Positions 53,786-62,676 of a stretch of 64,000 nt of DNA are shown one piece after another (within the stretch, counting starts at the first letter, position 1; the number at the start of each line of letters is the position of its first letter). A program made the translations under genes and the position numbers. The notes beneath the pieces are model-generated. The model was given only the letters and a program-made list of their open reading frames with translations, searched no databases and was not told the DNA's origin. This stretch comes from Micromonospora chaiyaphumensis (GTDB taxonomy: Bacteria > Actinomycetota > Actinomycetes > Mycobacteriales > Micromonosporaceae): the NCBI RefSeq assembly GCF_900091435.1, contig NZ_FMCS01000007.1:186001-250000 (forward strand). The letters run 5' to 3'.

Positions 53786-55156
53786 GTGATCCGCCCTGCG
53801 CGGATCCCGACGTCCCGGCGTGCCCCGCACGCCACCACCATCGCTTCCGAGGGAGTTCCTCGTGTTTCCGGACGACCCGTCCGGGCGCCGCAGCGTGCCC
53901 GGACCACGCACCCCTGCCCGGTGGCCGGCAGGACGGCCACCCTTCCCGCCGACCGGCTCGGCCCCGACTTCCACCGGCTCTGGACGGCCTCGGCCGTCGC
54001 CAACCTCGGCGACGGCGTCACCCTGGTGGCCGCGCCCCTACTGGTCGCCTCGCTCACCCCGGACCCGGCGGCGGTGGCCGCCGCGGCGTTCGCCCCGCAG
54101 CTGCCGTGGCTGCTCCTCGCCCTGGTCAGCGGGGCGCTCGTGGACCGGCTCGACCGCCGCCGGCTGATCGTCGCGGTCAACGTGGGCCGGGCCCTGGTGC
54201 TCGCCGCGCTGGCCGGGGCCGTGCTCGCCGGCGTGGCCACCGTGCCGCTGGTCTGCCTCGCCTTCTTCCTCACCGGTGTCGGCGAGACCCTCGCCGACAC
54301 GGCCGCCGGGGCGCTCCTGCCGTCGGTGGTGCCCGCCGACCGCCTGGAGCAGGCCAACAGCCGGCTCTCCGCCACCTTCGTGATCGGCAACCAGTTCGTG
54401 GCCAAGCCGTTCGGGGCGTACCTCTTCGTGGTGGCCGCGGCACTGCCGTTCGGGTTCGACGCGGCCACCTTCGGGCTGGCCGCGCTGCTGCTGGCGCTGC
54501 TTCGCTGGCGGCCGGCGCCGCCCGCGGCGCCGCCGGCGCCGGCGGATCCGCGCCGGTCGCTGCGCGCCGAGGTGGTGGAAGGCGTACGGGCGCTCTGGGC
54601 CGTGCCGGTGCTGCGCACCCTGGCCGGCTGCATCGCCGTCATGAATGTGGCGTTCTGCGCCGCGTTCGCCGCCTTCGTGCTCTACGCCCGGCAGCGGCTC
54701 GGCCTCGCCGAGGTCGGGTACGGCCTGCTGCTGACCGCCTCGGCCGTCGGCGGGCTGGCCGGCAGCGCGCTGGCCACCCGGCTGCGGTCCCGGTTCGGCA
54801 CGCCTGCGCTGCTGCGGGCCGGGCTGCTCGTCGAGATCGGGCTCCAGCTCGTGCTGGCCGGCACGCGGCAGCCGGTGGTCGCCGGTGCCGCGCTCGCCGT
54901 GTGGGGCGGGCACGCCATGGTCTGGGGCGTACTCGTGGTGTCGCTGCGGCAGCGGCTCGTGCCGGACCGGCTGCGCGGCCGGGTGACCAGCGTCTACGCC
55001 CTGGCCGATCTGGGCGGGGCGGCGCTGGGCACGGTCGCGGGCGGGGTCCTGGCCCGGGCGGCCGGCAGCCTCCTGGCGCCGTTCTGGCTGGCCGCGGGGG
55101 CGCTCACGGTGCTCACGGTGCTGGCCTGGCGCCGGCTGGGCGACACCGCCGGCTGA
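53786..55156 (+). CDS. MFS transporter (drug-efflux type)
   Basis: This 456-residue protein has 12 hydrophobic helices from about residue 65. FHRLWTASAVANLGDGVTLVA starts helix 1, and the loop 2-3 motif reads GALVDRLDRRRLI, the MFS motif A form G-x3-D-R-x-R-R. It belongs with actinobacterial macrolide or drug-export MFS proteins. The substrate is unknown. The first ~60 residues (GTG 53786) are basic and not membrane-like; GTG 53921 may be the true start. It ends at a strong terminator. Confidence 0.85.
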   Translation: MIRPARIPTSRRAPHATTIASEGVPRVSGRPVRAPQRARTTHPCPVAGRTATLPADRLGPDFHRLWTASAVANLGDGVTLVAAPLLVASLTPDPAAVAAAAFAPQLPWLLLALVSGALVDRLDRRRLIVAVNVGRALVLAALAGAVLAGVATVPLVCLAFFLTGVGETLADTAAGALLPSVVPADRLEQANSRLSATFVIGNQFVAKPFGAYLFVVAAALPFGFDAATFGLAALLLALLRWRPAPPAAPPAPADPRRSLRAEVVEGVRALWAVPVLRTLAGCIAVMNVAFCAAFAAFVLYARQRLGLAEVGYGLLLTASAVGGLAGSALATRLRSRFGTPALLRAGLLVEIGLQLVLAGTRQPVVAGAALAVWGGHAMVWGVLVVSLRQRLVPDRLRGRVTSVYALADLGGAALGTVAGGVLARAAGSLLAPFWLAAGALTVLTVLAWRRLGDTAG

Positions 55157-55165
55157 CCTGCCGGG

Positions 55166-55202
55166 CGCCGGTGGGGAGACCGCCGCGTTCTCCCCACCGG
55201 CG
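55166..55202 (+). terminator. terminator after the MFS gene
   Basis: A perfect 14-bp stem (55166-55179 and 55189-55202) with a 9-nt loop lies 9 bp after the MFS stop. A few flanking G-C pairs can extend it. No U-tract. Confidence 0.85.
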
Positions 55203-55320
55203 TCCCCCAACCGCCTCCTCTCGGTCACCTTGCCGTCACGTCGGCGTAGCCGCGGCGACCGATGCCTCGACCAGCGTGGTGTCGCGCCGGAAAGGCCGGC
55301 CGACCAGCGGAGGACCACCA

Positions 55321-56937
55321 GTGGCACACGACGAGGCGACGCCGCCGCGCCGCGGCCGCGTCGTCATGCTTGTCGACAACAAGGTCGAGGGCGACTCCCG
55401 GGTGCAGAAGATCGCCCGGTCCGCCGCCGAGGCCGGGTGGGACGTGACGCTGCTCGGCCGTTCCCCGGACGGCACCGAACGGACCTGGCGGCTGGGCGCC
55501 GCCGAGGTGCGGCTGCTGCCGATGCCCGGGCCGCTGCACCGGCGCCGGCACGAGTTCCGCCGGTCGCTGCGTTGGCCCCTCGCGTACCGGTCGGGCGGCA
55601 TCGCCGAGCACCGCGCCCAGTGGGTCCGGGCCTGGCGGGCCGACCTGGCCGTCCGGTCCGCCCTCGTGGCGGGGCGCGCGGCCGCCGGTGAGCTGGCCGG
55701 CGCCCGGCTGGGGCGGGCGCGGCGCGCGCTGCGCCGGCGGGAGGTCGCCGCCGGGCTGCTCGACCGCTGGGTGTGGCTGCGCACCAGGATGATGAACCGG
55801 GTCCGGTACGGCCGCCGCTTCCGCAGCCCGTGGGACCGGGCGTACACGCTGTTCTGGCGGCTCGTCCAGGGTGACCGGGCGTGGCGGCGGCTGGAGCCGG
55901 GGCTCTGGGACTACGAGCTGGCCTACGGCCCCGAGGTGGACCGGCTGCGCCCGGACCTGATCCACGCGCACGACTTCCGGATGCTCGGCGTCGGGGCCCG
56001 CGCCAAGATCCGGGCGGCCGGCCAGGGTCGCCGGGTGGCGCTGGTCTGGGACGCCCACGAGTTCCTGCCCGGGATCAAGCCCTGGCGGGACCACGCCCGC
56101 TGGCTGCCCGCCCATCGGGCGCACGAGCGGGAGTACGCCCCGTACGCCGACGCCGTGCTCACCGTCTCGGCCGACCTGGCGGAGCTGCTGCGCCGCGAGC
56201 ACGGGCTCGCCGAGGCGCCCGGCGTGCTGCTCAACGCCCCGGCCGACGACCATCGCCCGGCCGACGACGCGCCGCCGCCGGACCTGCGGGCCGAGTGCGG
56301 GATCGGCCCCGACGTGCCGCTGCTGGTCTACAGCGGCGCGGCCGCACCGCAGCGCGGGCTGGACACCCTGGTCGAGGCGCTGCCCCGGCTGCCCGGCGTG
56401 CACCTCGCGCTCGTGGTGAACCCGGCGCTGCGCTTTGTCGAGAAGCTGGCCGAGCGGGCCGCCCGGCTCGGCGCGGCCGACCGGCTGCACGTGCTGCCGT
56501 ACGTGCCGCACTGGCAGGTCGTGCCGTTCCTGTCCGGCGCCGACGTCGGGGTCATCCCGATCCACCACTGGCCCAACCACGAGATCGCACTGATCACCAA
56601 GTTCTTCGAGTACGCGCACGCCCGGCTGCCGGTGGTGGTCAGCGACGTGCGCACCATGGCGGCCACCGTGCGGGAGACCGGCCAGGGCGAGGTGTTCCGG
56701 GCCGGCGACGTCGACGACTTCGTCCGCGCGGTCACCGCCGTGCTGGCCGACCCCGCCCGGCACCGGGCCGCGTACGACCGGCCCGGGCTGCTCGCCGGCT
56801 GGACCTGGTCGGCCCAGGCCGAGGTGCTGGAGGCGACCTACCGCCGGCTGCTGCCCGACGCCCCACCACCGCCCGACGTGGACACGCCCGACCCGCCGAC
56901 TCCCCGAGGAGCGCTCCGGTGCCCACCCCAGACGTGA
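55321..56937 (+). CDS. GT4-family glycosyltransferase
   Basis: This 538-residue GT-B enzyme starts at GTG 55321, six bases after GGAGGA. The N-terminal fold begins VVMLVDNKVEGDSRVQKIA. A long arginine-rich insert occupies about 80-190, then LIHAHDFRMLGVGARAKIRAAG. The C-terminal nucleotide-sugar fold has LLVYSGAAAPQRGLDTLVEALPRL and the EYAHARLPVVVSDV block. Donor and acceptor are not evident; a polysaccharide or lipid-linked glycan is likely because a GT2 gene overlaps its end by 19 bp. Confidence 0.85.
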   Translation: MAHDEATPPRRGRVVMLVDNKVEGDSRVQKIARSAAEAGWDVTLLGRSPDGTERTWRLGAAEVRLLPMPGPLHRRRHEFRRSLRWPLAYRSGGIAEHRAQWVRAWRADLAVRSALVAGRAAAGELAGARLGRARRALRRREVAAGLLDRWVWLRTRMMNRVRYGRRFRSPWDRAYTLFWRLVQGDRAWRRLEPGLWDYELAYGPEVDRLRPDLIHAHDFRMLGVGARAKIRAAGQGRRVALVWDAHEFLPGIKPWRDHARWLPAHRAHEREYAPYADAVLTVSADLAELLRREHGLAEAPGVLLNAPADDHRPADDAPPPDLRAECGIGPDVPLLVYSGAAAPQRGLDTLVEALPRLPGVHLALVVNPALRFVEKLAERAARLGAADRLHVLPYVPHWQVVPFLSGADVGVIPIHHWPNHEIALITKFFEYAHARLPVVVSDVRTMAATVRETGQGEVFRAGDVDDFVRAVTAVLADPARHRAAYDRPGLLAGWTWSAQAEVLEATYRRLLPDAPPPPDVDTPDPPTPRGALRCPPQT

Positions 56938-58922
56938 GCGTCGTCATCCCGGTCTACAACACCCTGCCCTACCTGCGGGCCTGCCTGGACTCGCTGCTGC
57001 GGCAGACGATCGGCCGCGACCGCCTGGAGATCGTGGCGGTGGACGACGGCTCCACCGACGGCAGCGGCCGGCTGCTGGACCGGATCGCCGCCCGCCATCC
57101 CGGCACCGTCAGGGTGCTCCACCAGGCGAACTCCGGCGGCCCGGCCGCACCCTGCAACCGGGGCCTGGAGGTGGCCACCGGCCGGTACGTGTTCTTCCTC
57201 GGCTCGGACGACCACCTCGGCCCGGAGGCGCTGGAGCGGCTCGTCGCCGCCGCCGACCGGTACGGCTCGGACGTCGTGCTCGGCAAGGTGGTCGGGGTCA
57301 ACGGCCGGCACGTCTTCTCCGACGTCTTCGCCGCCGGCAACGCGGTCGACGTGAGCCTGTTCGACTCCGCGCTGCCCTGGTCGCTGGCGAACACCAAGCT
57401 GTTCCGCCGCGACCTCGTCGACCGGCTCGGGCTGCGCTTCCCCGAGGACATGCCGGTGCTCAGCGACCAGCCGTTCACCCTGGCGGCCTGCTACCACGCC
57501 CGGCGGATCTCGGTGCTCGCCGACTACGACTACTACCACGCGGTGCGCCGGCTGGACGCCCGCAACATCACCTACCACAGCCGGGTCGACAAGCGCCTGG
57601 TCAGCGTGGAGCGGCTGTTCGCCTTCGTGGACGGGCTGATCCCGGCCGGGCCGCGCCGCGACGCCGTGCTGCGCCGGCACATTGGCCTGGAGCTGGCCAA
57701 CCTGGTCGGCGACGACTTCCGCCGGCTGGACCGCCCCGCGCAGGAGCGCGTGCACGCGGCGGTGCGCCGGCTCGTCGAGCGGTACGTCACCGACGGGCTG
57801 CGGGACCGGCTGGACATCGAGGCCCGGCTGCGGCTCGGCGCGGTGACCGCCGGGGGCGTCGACGAACTGCTGGCCGTCATCGACCAGGACGCCGAGCGGG
57901 GCGTACCGGCCACGGTGGTCGCGGACGGCCGCTGGCACGCCGGCTATCCGGGCGCCCCGGCAGCGTGGACCGACGTCACCGAGGTCCGCGCCGACTGGCT
58001 GGCCCGGGTGGACACCGTGACGGTGAGCTGGGCCGACGCGCACACCCTCGCGGTGACCACGCGCAGCCCCTACCCCCGCTTCGCGGCGGAGGCGGGGCCG
58101 GTGCGGCTGGTGGCCGGCCCGGTCGCGGGCACCACCCTGCTGGACGCCACCGACCCGACGGGCCGGACGGTGCGCACCGACTTCCCGGTCGACCGGCTCC
58201 TGGCCGGCAGCGCGGCCAGCGGCCAGCGCCACCCGGTGCGGGCGGAGGTCGACGGCGGCCACGGCCGGGGCAGCGCCCCGGTCCGCGCGCCCCGGCTCGC
58301 CGCCGGCCGCCCCCGGGTGCTGCGCCGGGGCGCCCGCCTGTACGGGGTGGCCGCGACCGTCGACCCGCGCAACGGCCAGCTCGTGCTGTCGGTGGTGCCG
58401 GTGACCGTCGGGCAGGTGCTCAGCCGGCTGCGCCGGCGGTGGCGGCGGAGCGCGCCGCCCGTCGCCCGTCGGGTGCCGGCCCCGCTGCCGGTCCCGACGA
58501 CGTCAGAGTGGGCGCGGGTGGGGCTGGTCGAGGGGCATGGGGATCTGGAGGAAGGTGGTGCCCCGCAGGTCGAGCCAGGCCTGGTCGGGCGCGCGGACCA
58601 GCCGCACCATCACCTCGGTGCAGGCCGGGCAGCGTCCGATCAGCCCGGGGGCGTGCGAGTAGACGTGCAGCCCCGCCATCGGGCCGGTCATGCCGCAGTG
58701 GTCGCAGCGCCCGATGGCGGAACTCAGGTCGACGGCGAAGACTTCGCGCATCGGCCCGTCGAGCATGTTGCCGTCCACGTAGGACATGTCGGTCATGCGC
58801 TCTCCTCGGGTGGTCAGCCGGTCGGGCCGAACCGTTCGGTCTTCACCCGCCGCGTCGGGTGGCCCAGGCCCACCAGCAGGTCCGCCACCGCCTCCACGAA
58901 CCCGGTGGGGCCGCAGACGTAG
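56919..58922 (+). CDS. GT2 glycosyltransferase with TarP/TarS-like tail; 3' end overlaps antisense genes
   Basis: This 667-codon frame starts at GTG 56919, inside the end of the GT4 gene (19-bp overlap, GAGGAG upstream). The GT-A domain has VSVVIPVYNTLPYLRACLDSLLRQ, VAVDDGSTDGSG and FLGSDDHLGPEAL; residues 330-520 form a beta-rich extension like those of wall teichoic-acid GlcNAc transferases. The last ~140 codons, past about 58500, are antisense to the DUF6510 and ferredoxin-reductase genes and look like shadow translation. The natural stop may have been lost or shifted. The true C-terminus is likely near 58500. Confidence 0.75.
   Translation: MPTPDVSVVIPVYNTLPYLRACLDSLLRQTIGRDRLEIVAVDDGSTDGSGRLLDRIAARHPGTVRVLHQANSGGPAAPCNRGLEVATGRYVFFLGSDDHLGPEALERLVAAADRYGSDVVLGKVVGVNGRHVFSDVFAAGNAVDVSLFDSALPWSLANTKLFRRDLVDRLGLRFPEDMPVLSDQPFTLAACYHARRISVLADYDYYHAVRRLDARNITYHSRVDKRLVSVERLFAFVDGLIPAGPRRDAVLRRHIGLELANLVGDDFRRLDRPAQERVHAAVRRLVERYVTDGLRDRLDIEARLRLGAVTAGGVDELLAVIDQDAERGVPATVVADGRWHAGYPGAPAAWTDVTEVRADWLARVDTVTVSWADAHTLAVTTRSPYPRFAAEAGPVRLVAGPVAGTTLLDATDPTGRTVRTDFPVDRLLAGSAASGQRHPVRAEVDGGHGRGSAPVRAPRLAAGRPRVLRRGARLYGVAATVDPRNGQLVLSVVPVTVGQVLSRLRRRWRRSAPPVARRVPAPLPVPTTSEWARVGLVEGHGDLEEGGAPQVEPGLVGRADQPHHHLGAGRAASDQPGGVRVDVQPRHRAGHAAVVAAPDGGTQVDGEDFAHRPVEHVAVHVGHVGHALSSGGQPVGPNRSVFTRRVGWPRPTSRSATASTNPVGPQT
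58503..58796 (-). CDS. DUF6510-type zinc-ribbon protein
   Basis: This 97-residue protein begins MTDMSYVDGNMLDGPMREVF at ATG 58796 behind GGAGAG. It has two CxxC pairs (GRCDHCGM and GRCPACTEV) that should bind one zinc. Between them lie HVYSHAPGLI and, after, VRLVRAPDQAWLDLRGT. It matches the DUF6510 family. The gene is 17 bp after the ferredoxin-reductase-like gene in a same-strand set, so a redox or metal-delivery role for that pair is plausible. Confidence 0.78.
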   Translation of the reverse strand: MTDMSYVDGNMLDGPMREVFAVDLSSAIGRCDHCGMTGPMAGLHVYSHAPGLIGRCPACTEVMVRLVRAPDQAWLDLRGTTFLQIPMPLDQPHPRPL

Positions 58923-59575
58923 CAGAGCGGCTCCAGGTCGGGCGGCCATCCGTGGGTATTCACGTCGGCGAGGCCGATCCGGTGCGGCTCCCCCCGCCAG
59001 CCCTCGGGCGCGGCCCGGGTGTAGACGTACGCCACGTCGAGGCCCTGGTCGTCCCGGGTACGGCGGCGCAGTTCCTCGGCGTAGAAGACGTCGTCGGGGG
59101 TGCGCACCGAGTAGATGAGGCGGAACGGCGCCCGGTTGCCGGCGGCCCGCCGCGCCCGGACCATCGCCATGAGCGGCACCACCCCGGAGCCGCCGCCCAC
59201 CAGCAGCACCGGCGCGGTCTCGTCGGCACGCCAGACGAACCAGCCGCCGATCGGCCCGCGCACCTCCACGGGGTCGCCCTCGGCGTAGGTGTCGGTGAGG
59301 TACGGCGACACCTCCCCGTCGGGCACCCGCTGCACGGTCACCGCGATCCGCTCCCCCTCGGCCGGCCCGGCCAGCGAGTAGGAGCGGGCCGCCTGGTAGC
59401 CGTCGGCGGCGGTGAGCCGGATGTCGACGTGCTGCCCGGGCTGGTGCCCCGGCCAGCCGGGCACCTCCAGCACGAGGGTCTGCGCGCTCGGCGTCTCGAC
59501 CCGCCGCTCCACGAGGCGGGCCACCCGCCAGGTCAGCGGGGCGGCCACCCGGTCGCCGGTCGTGGGGGCGGCCAC
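58814..59575 (-). CDS. ferredoxin-NADP-reductase-like flavoprotein
   Basis: This 253-residue protein has the FNR fold: FAD motif RSYSLAG (about residue 65), the NAD(P) loop LLVGGGSGVVPLMAMV and the terminal CGPTGFVEAVADLL block. It has no iron-sulfur domain, so it needs a separate electron carrier. GTG 59575 lies 1 bp after the stop of the sulfite-oxidase-like gene, so the two are translationally coupled. It may pass electrons between NAD(P)H and that molybdenum enzyme. Confidence 0.87.
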   Translation of the reverse strand: MAAPTTGDRVAAPLTWRVARLVERRVETPSAQTLVLEVPGWPGHQPGQHVDIRLTAADGYQAARSYSLAGPAEGERIAVTVQRVPDGEVSPYLTDTYAEGDPVEVRGPIGGWFVWRADETAPVLLVGGGSGVVPLMAMVRARRAAGNRAPFRLIYSVRTPDDVFYAEELRRRTRDDQGLDVAYVYTRAAPEGWRGEPHRIGLADVNTHGWPPDLEPLCYVCGPTGFVEAVADLLVGLGHPTRRVKTERFGPTG

Positions 59576-59576
59576 C

Positions 59577-60176
59577 TCAGTCGCCCTGGTAGCGCTGCTC
59601 GCGCCACGGGTCGCCGTAGTCGTGGTAGCCGGCGGTCTCCCAGAAGCCCGGCTGATCGTCGGTGAGCAGCCGGATGCCCCGGACCCACTTGGCCGACTTC
59701 CAGAAGTAGAGGTGCGGCACGAGCAGCCGGGCCGGCCCGCCGTGCTCGGCCGGGAGCGGGCCGCCGTCGTAGGTGTGCGCCACCCAGGCCCGGCCGCCGC
59801 GCAGGTCGTCCAGGGGCAGGTTGGTGGTGTAGCCGCCGTAGGAGTGGGCCAGCGCGTAATGGGCGGCGGTGTCGACGCCGTCGAGCAGGGTGTCCAGCGA
59901 GACCCCCTGCCAGTCGGTGCCGAGCTTGGACCAGTGGGTGACGCAGTGGATGTCCACGTGCGGCGTCTCCTGCGGCAGGCCCATCAGCTCGTCCCAGGAC
60001 CAGCGGTACTCGGCGCCGGTCTCGGTGGTGAGCACGAACTCCCAGGTGTCCAGCGGCACCCGGGGCGTCGGCCCGGCGGAGAGCACCGGGAAGTCCTGCG
60101 TGAGGTACTGCCCCGGTGGCAGGGCCGGTTCGGCCGTACGGGGCCGGCCCTGGAAGCCCGGCGAGACGATTCCCAC
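59577..60176 (-). CDS. sulfite-oxidase-family molybdopterin oxidoreductase
   Basis: This 199-residue protein contains the sulfite-oxidase molybdopterin fold. The Mo-ligating cysteine is in DIHCVTHWSKLG (about residue 80), with SYGGYTTNLPLDDL and LLVPHLYFWKSAKWVRG following. It is a short form, without the C-terminal dimerisation domain or a Tat signal, and so is likely cytosolic, unlike YedY/MsrP. TACGAC near 60186 may be the -10 of a nearly leaderless GTG at 60176. First of three genes with the FNR-like and DUF6510 genes; the substrate is unknown. Confidence 0.87.
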   Translation of the reverse strand: MGIVSPGFQGRPRTAEPALPPGQYLTQDFPVLSAGPTPRVPLDTWEFVLTTETGAEYRWSWDELMGLPQETPHVDIHCVTHWSKLGTDWQGVSLDTLLDGVDTAAHYALAHSYGGYTTNLPLDDLRGGRAWVAHTYDGGPLPAEHGGPARLLVPHLYFWKSAKWVRGIRLLTDDQPGFWETAGYHDYGDPWREQRYQGD

Positions 60177-60226
60177 CCGTCAGTCGTACCACCTGGGGTG
60201 GGCCGGGGCGAGGGGTTCGGCCGGGA

Positions 60227-60256
60227 GCCGCCGCGCCGGGTGACCGGCGCGGCGGC
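60227..60256 (-). terminator. terminator after terC
   Basis: A perfect 13-bp stem (60227-60239 and 60244-60256) with a GTGA tetraloop lies 5 bp beyond the terC stop on the minus strand. Confidence 0.85.
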
Positions 60257-60260
60257 CGGG

Positions 60261-61280
60261 TCACCGCCGCTCGGCGACCACCGCGCCCTCCCCGGCGGTC
60301 TGGTCGCGGGTGGCCCGCAGGCTCGTCAGGGTGACGATCACCAGGACGCCGATGATGACGCCCAGCGAGGCGAGGGTGGGGATCTGCGGCACGCCCGGCC
60401 AGATGCCGTGCGCCCAGTGCAGGCCCAGCTTGAGGCCGATGAAGGCGAGGATGACGGCCAGGCCGTAGCTGAGGTGCACGAGGCGGCTCAGGGCGGCGTG
60501 CAGGACGAAGTAGAGCGCCCGCAGGCCGAGCAGGGCGAAGGCGTTGGTGGCGAAGACCAGGTAGGGGTCCTCGGTGATGCCGTAGACGGCGGGCACCGAG
60601 TCGACGGCGAAGACCACGTCGGTGGCGAGCACGGCGACGACCACGAGGGCGAACGGGGTGAGCGCGCGCCGGCCGGCGCTCCGGACGGTCATCTTCGGGC
60701 CGTGGTACTCGTCGACCACCGGCATGACCTTGCGCAGCAGCCGGACGGACCGCATCTTGTCGATGTCGACCTCCTGCTGGTGCCCGGAGAGGGCGTCGCG
60801 CAGCAGCTTGACCGCGGTGGCGATCAGGATCAGCGCGAAGAGCAGGAAGGCGAAGTCGAGGGTCTGCAGCGCGGCGGCGCCCAGGGCGATGAAGATGGCA
60901 CGCAGCACGAGCGCGCCGGCGATGCCGTAGAGCAGCACCCGCTGGGCCAGCACGGCGGGCACCGCGAACGCGGCCAGCAGCAGCATGAAGACGAAGAGGT
61001 TGTCGACCGAGAGCGACTTCTCCACCAGGTAACCGGTGAGATACTGGACGCCCTGCTCGGAGCCGTAGCGGCCCCACACCCAGCCGCCGAAGGCCAGCGG
61101 CAGGGCGATGTAGAAGGCCGACCAGCCCAGCGCCTCCTTCAGGGAGACCTCGTGCGGCTTGCGGGTGACCAGGAAGTCGAGCACCAGCAGCGCCAGCACG
61201 CCGGCGATGGTCACCGCCCAGAGGGTGGGGGTGCCGACCGACGACAGCTCGGTGGCGGACAGGTACGACAACTCGGTCAT
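60261..61280 (-). CDS. TerC-family membrane protein
   Basis: This 339-residue protein has eight or nine helices with the TerC family's acidic residues inside membrane segments (YLVEKSLSVDNLFVFMLLL and VVAVLATDVVFAVDSVPAVYGI). TerC/Alx proteins export manganese or support metal-loading of exported enzymes. The ribosome-binding site GAGGAGG is seven bases before ATG 61280. The leader holds a yybP-ykoY-type riboswitch, so Mn2+ control of expression is expected. It ends at a strong hairpin. Confidence 0.9.
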   Translation of the reverse strand: MTELSYLSATELSSVGTPTLWAVTIAGVLALLVLDFLVTRKPHEVSLKEALGWSAFYIALPLAFGGWVWGRYGSEQGVQYLTGYLVEKSLSVDNLFVFMLLLAAFAVPAVLAQRVLLYGIAGALVLRAIFIALGAAALQTLDFAFLLFALILIATAVKLLRDALSGHQQEVDIDKMRSVRLLRKVMPVVDEYHGPKMTVRSAGRRALTPFALVVVAVLATDVVFAVDSVPAVYGITEDPYLVFATNAFALLGLRALYFVLHAALSRLVHLSYGLAVILAFIGLKLGLHWAHGIWPGVPQIPTLASLGVIIGVLVIVTLTSLRATRDQTAGEGAVVAERR

Positions 61281-61299
61281 GGAGCCTCCTCGAACACGG

Positions 61300-61425
61300 T
61301 GCCATGTCCGAGGTCTCCTTCACCCACCGATCGTGGGCAACCACCCGAGGCGCGCCCGGGGCCCGCCGTACTGACCGGAATGGTTCGTGGGAAGTACTCC
61401 CCTCGCGGCTCCAAGGTTAGGGCAA
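61300..61425 (-). promoter_or_regulatory. yybP-ykoY (Mn2+) riboswitch in the terC leader
   Basis: On the minus strand the leader has GGGGAGTACTTCCC (61402-61389), then GTCAGTACGG, and a GGTGAAGGAGACCTC block (61324-61310) before the ribosome-binding site. These are the conserved L1/L3-type segments of the yybP-ykoY class as I remember it in actinobacterial terC leaders. The ligand is Mn2+. Boundaries are approximate. Confidence 0.75.
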
Positions 61426-61530
61426 CCTCAACCCGCACGCCAAGTTTCGACGCGGATGATTGCCCTGGTCAACCGCTGTGCGGGGCGGTGGGGCATGGTG
61501 CCCGGGCAGCCGGAGCCCTATGGTGACGCG

Positions 61531-62676
61531 ATGACCAACGGGCCGCTGACCGGCGTACGGGTGATCGAGCTGGCCGGCATCGGGCCCGGGCCGTTCGCCG
61601 CCATGATGCTCGCCGACCTCGGCGCGGACGTGGTGCGGGTGGACCGGATCGGCGGCGGGGGCTTCGGCGACATCCCGGGCGACCTGCTCAACCGCAACCG
61701 CCGCTCGATCGCCGTCGACCTCAAGACCCCGGAGGGGCGCGAGGTGGTGCTGGCCCTGGTCGCCGGGGCGGACGCGCTCGTCGAGGGATTCCGGCCGGGC
61801 GTCACCGAGCGGCTCGGCCTCGGCCCGGACGACTGCCACGCCGTCAACCCCAAACTGGTGTACGGGCGGATGACCGGCTGGGGGCAGGACGGACCGCTCG
61901 CCCAGACGGCCGGCCACGACATCGACTACCTGGCGCTGACCGGCGCGCTGCACGGCGTCGGCCGGGCCGGCGAACGCCCGGTGCCGCCCATGAACCTGCT
62001 CGGCGACTTCGGCGGCGGCGGGATGATGCTGGCCCTCGGCGTCGTCGCGGCGCTGTACGCGGTCCGCGCCGGCGCCCCCGGCCAGGTGGTCGACGCGGCC
62101 ATCGTGGACGGCGTGTCGGTGCTGGCCACCCAGATCCACGCGCTGCGGCACGCCGGCATGTGGCAGGACCCGCGCGGCGTGAACCTGCTCGACGGGGGCG
62201 CGCCCTTCTACGACACGTACGAGTGCGCCGACGGGCGGCACCTCGCGGTGGGCGCGCTGGAGCCACGGTTCTACGACGAGCTGGTCCGGCTCACCGGCTT
62301 CCCGCTCGACGGCGACGAGGCGCCCGACCGGCACGACCCGGCGAACTGGCCGGCGCTGCGGGCGGCCTGGGCGCGGCTGTTCCGCACCCGCACCCGGGAC
62401 GAGTGGGCCGCGCTGCTGGCCGGCTCGGACGCCTGCGTGGCGCCGGTACTCGACTGGGCCGAGGCCCCGGAGCACCCGCACCTGGCCGCCCGGGAAGTCT
62501 TCGTCGCGCCCGACGGGGTCGCCCAGCCGGCCCCCGCGCCGCGCTTCTCGGCGACCCCCACCTCGGTACGCCGACCGCCGCCGCGCACCGGTGAGCACAC
62601 CGACGAGCTGCTGGCCGAGACCGGCCTCGACGCGGAGCGGATCGCCGCCCTGCGCGGCTCGGGCACGGTCGCCTGA
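61531..62676 (+). CDS. class III CoA-transferase family protein (alpha-methylacyl-CoA racemase-like)
   Basis: This 381-residue protein begins MTNGPLTGVRVIELAGIGPG and ADLGADVVRVDR, the CaiB/BaiF opening. The AMACR catalytic pair is kept: His in AGHDIDYLALTGALHG (about residue 130) and Asp in MNLLGDFGGGGM (about 156-160). That favours an alpha-methylacyl-CoA racemase, which inverts the C2 centre of branched acyl-CoAs, over a CoA-transferase, which would use Asp near residue 170. It stands alone, divergent from terC. Confidence 0.88.
   Translation: MTNGPLTGVRVIELAGIGPGPFAAMMLADLGADVVRVDRIGGGGFGDIPGDLLNRNRRSIAVDLKTPEGREVVLALVAGADALVEGFRPGVTERLGLGPDDCHAVNPKLVYGRMTGWGQDGPLAQTAGHDIDYLALTGALHGVGRAGERPVPPMNLLGDFGGGGMMLALGVVAALYAVRAGAPGQVVDAAIVDGVSVLATQIHALRHAGMWQDPRGVNLLDGGAPFYDTYECADGRHLAVGALEPRFYDELVRLTGFPLDGDEAPDRHDPANWPALRAAWARLFRTRTRDEWAALLAGSDACVAPVLDWAEAPEHPHLAAREVFVAPDGVAQPAPAPRFSATPTSVRRPPPRTGEHTDELLAETGLDAERIAALRGSGTVA

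Noticed and set aside
53862-53864. GTG with a good-looking GGGAG upstream near the MFS start
   Set aside because: It is in a different frame from the transporter.
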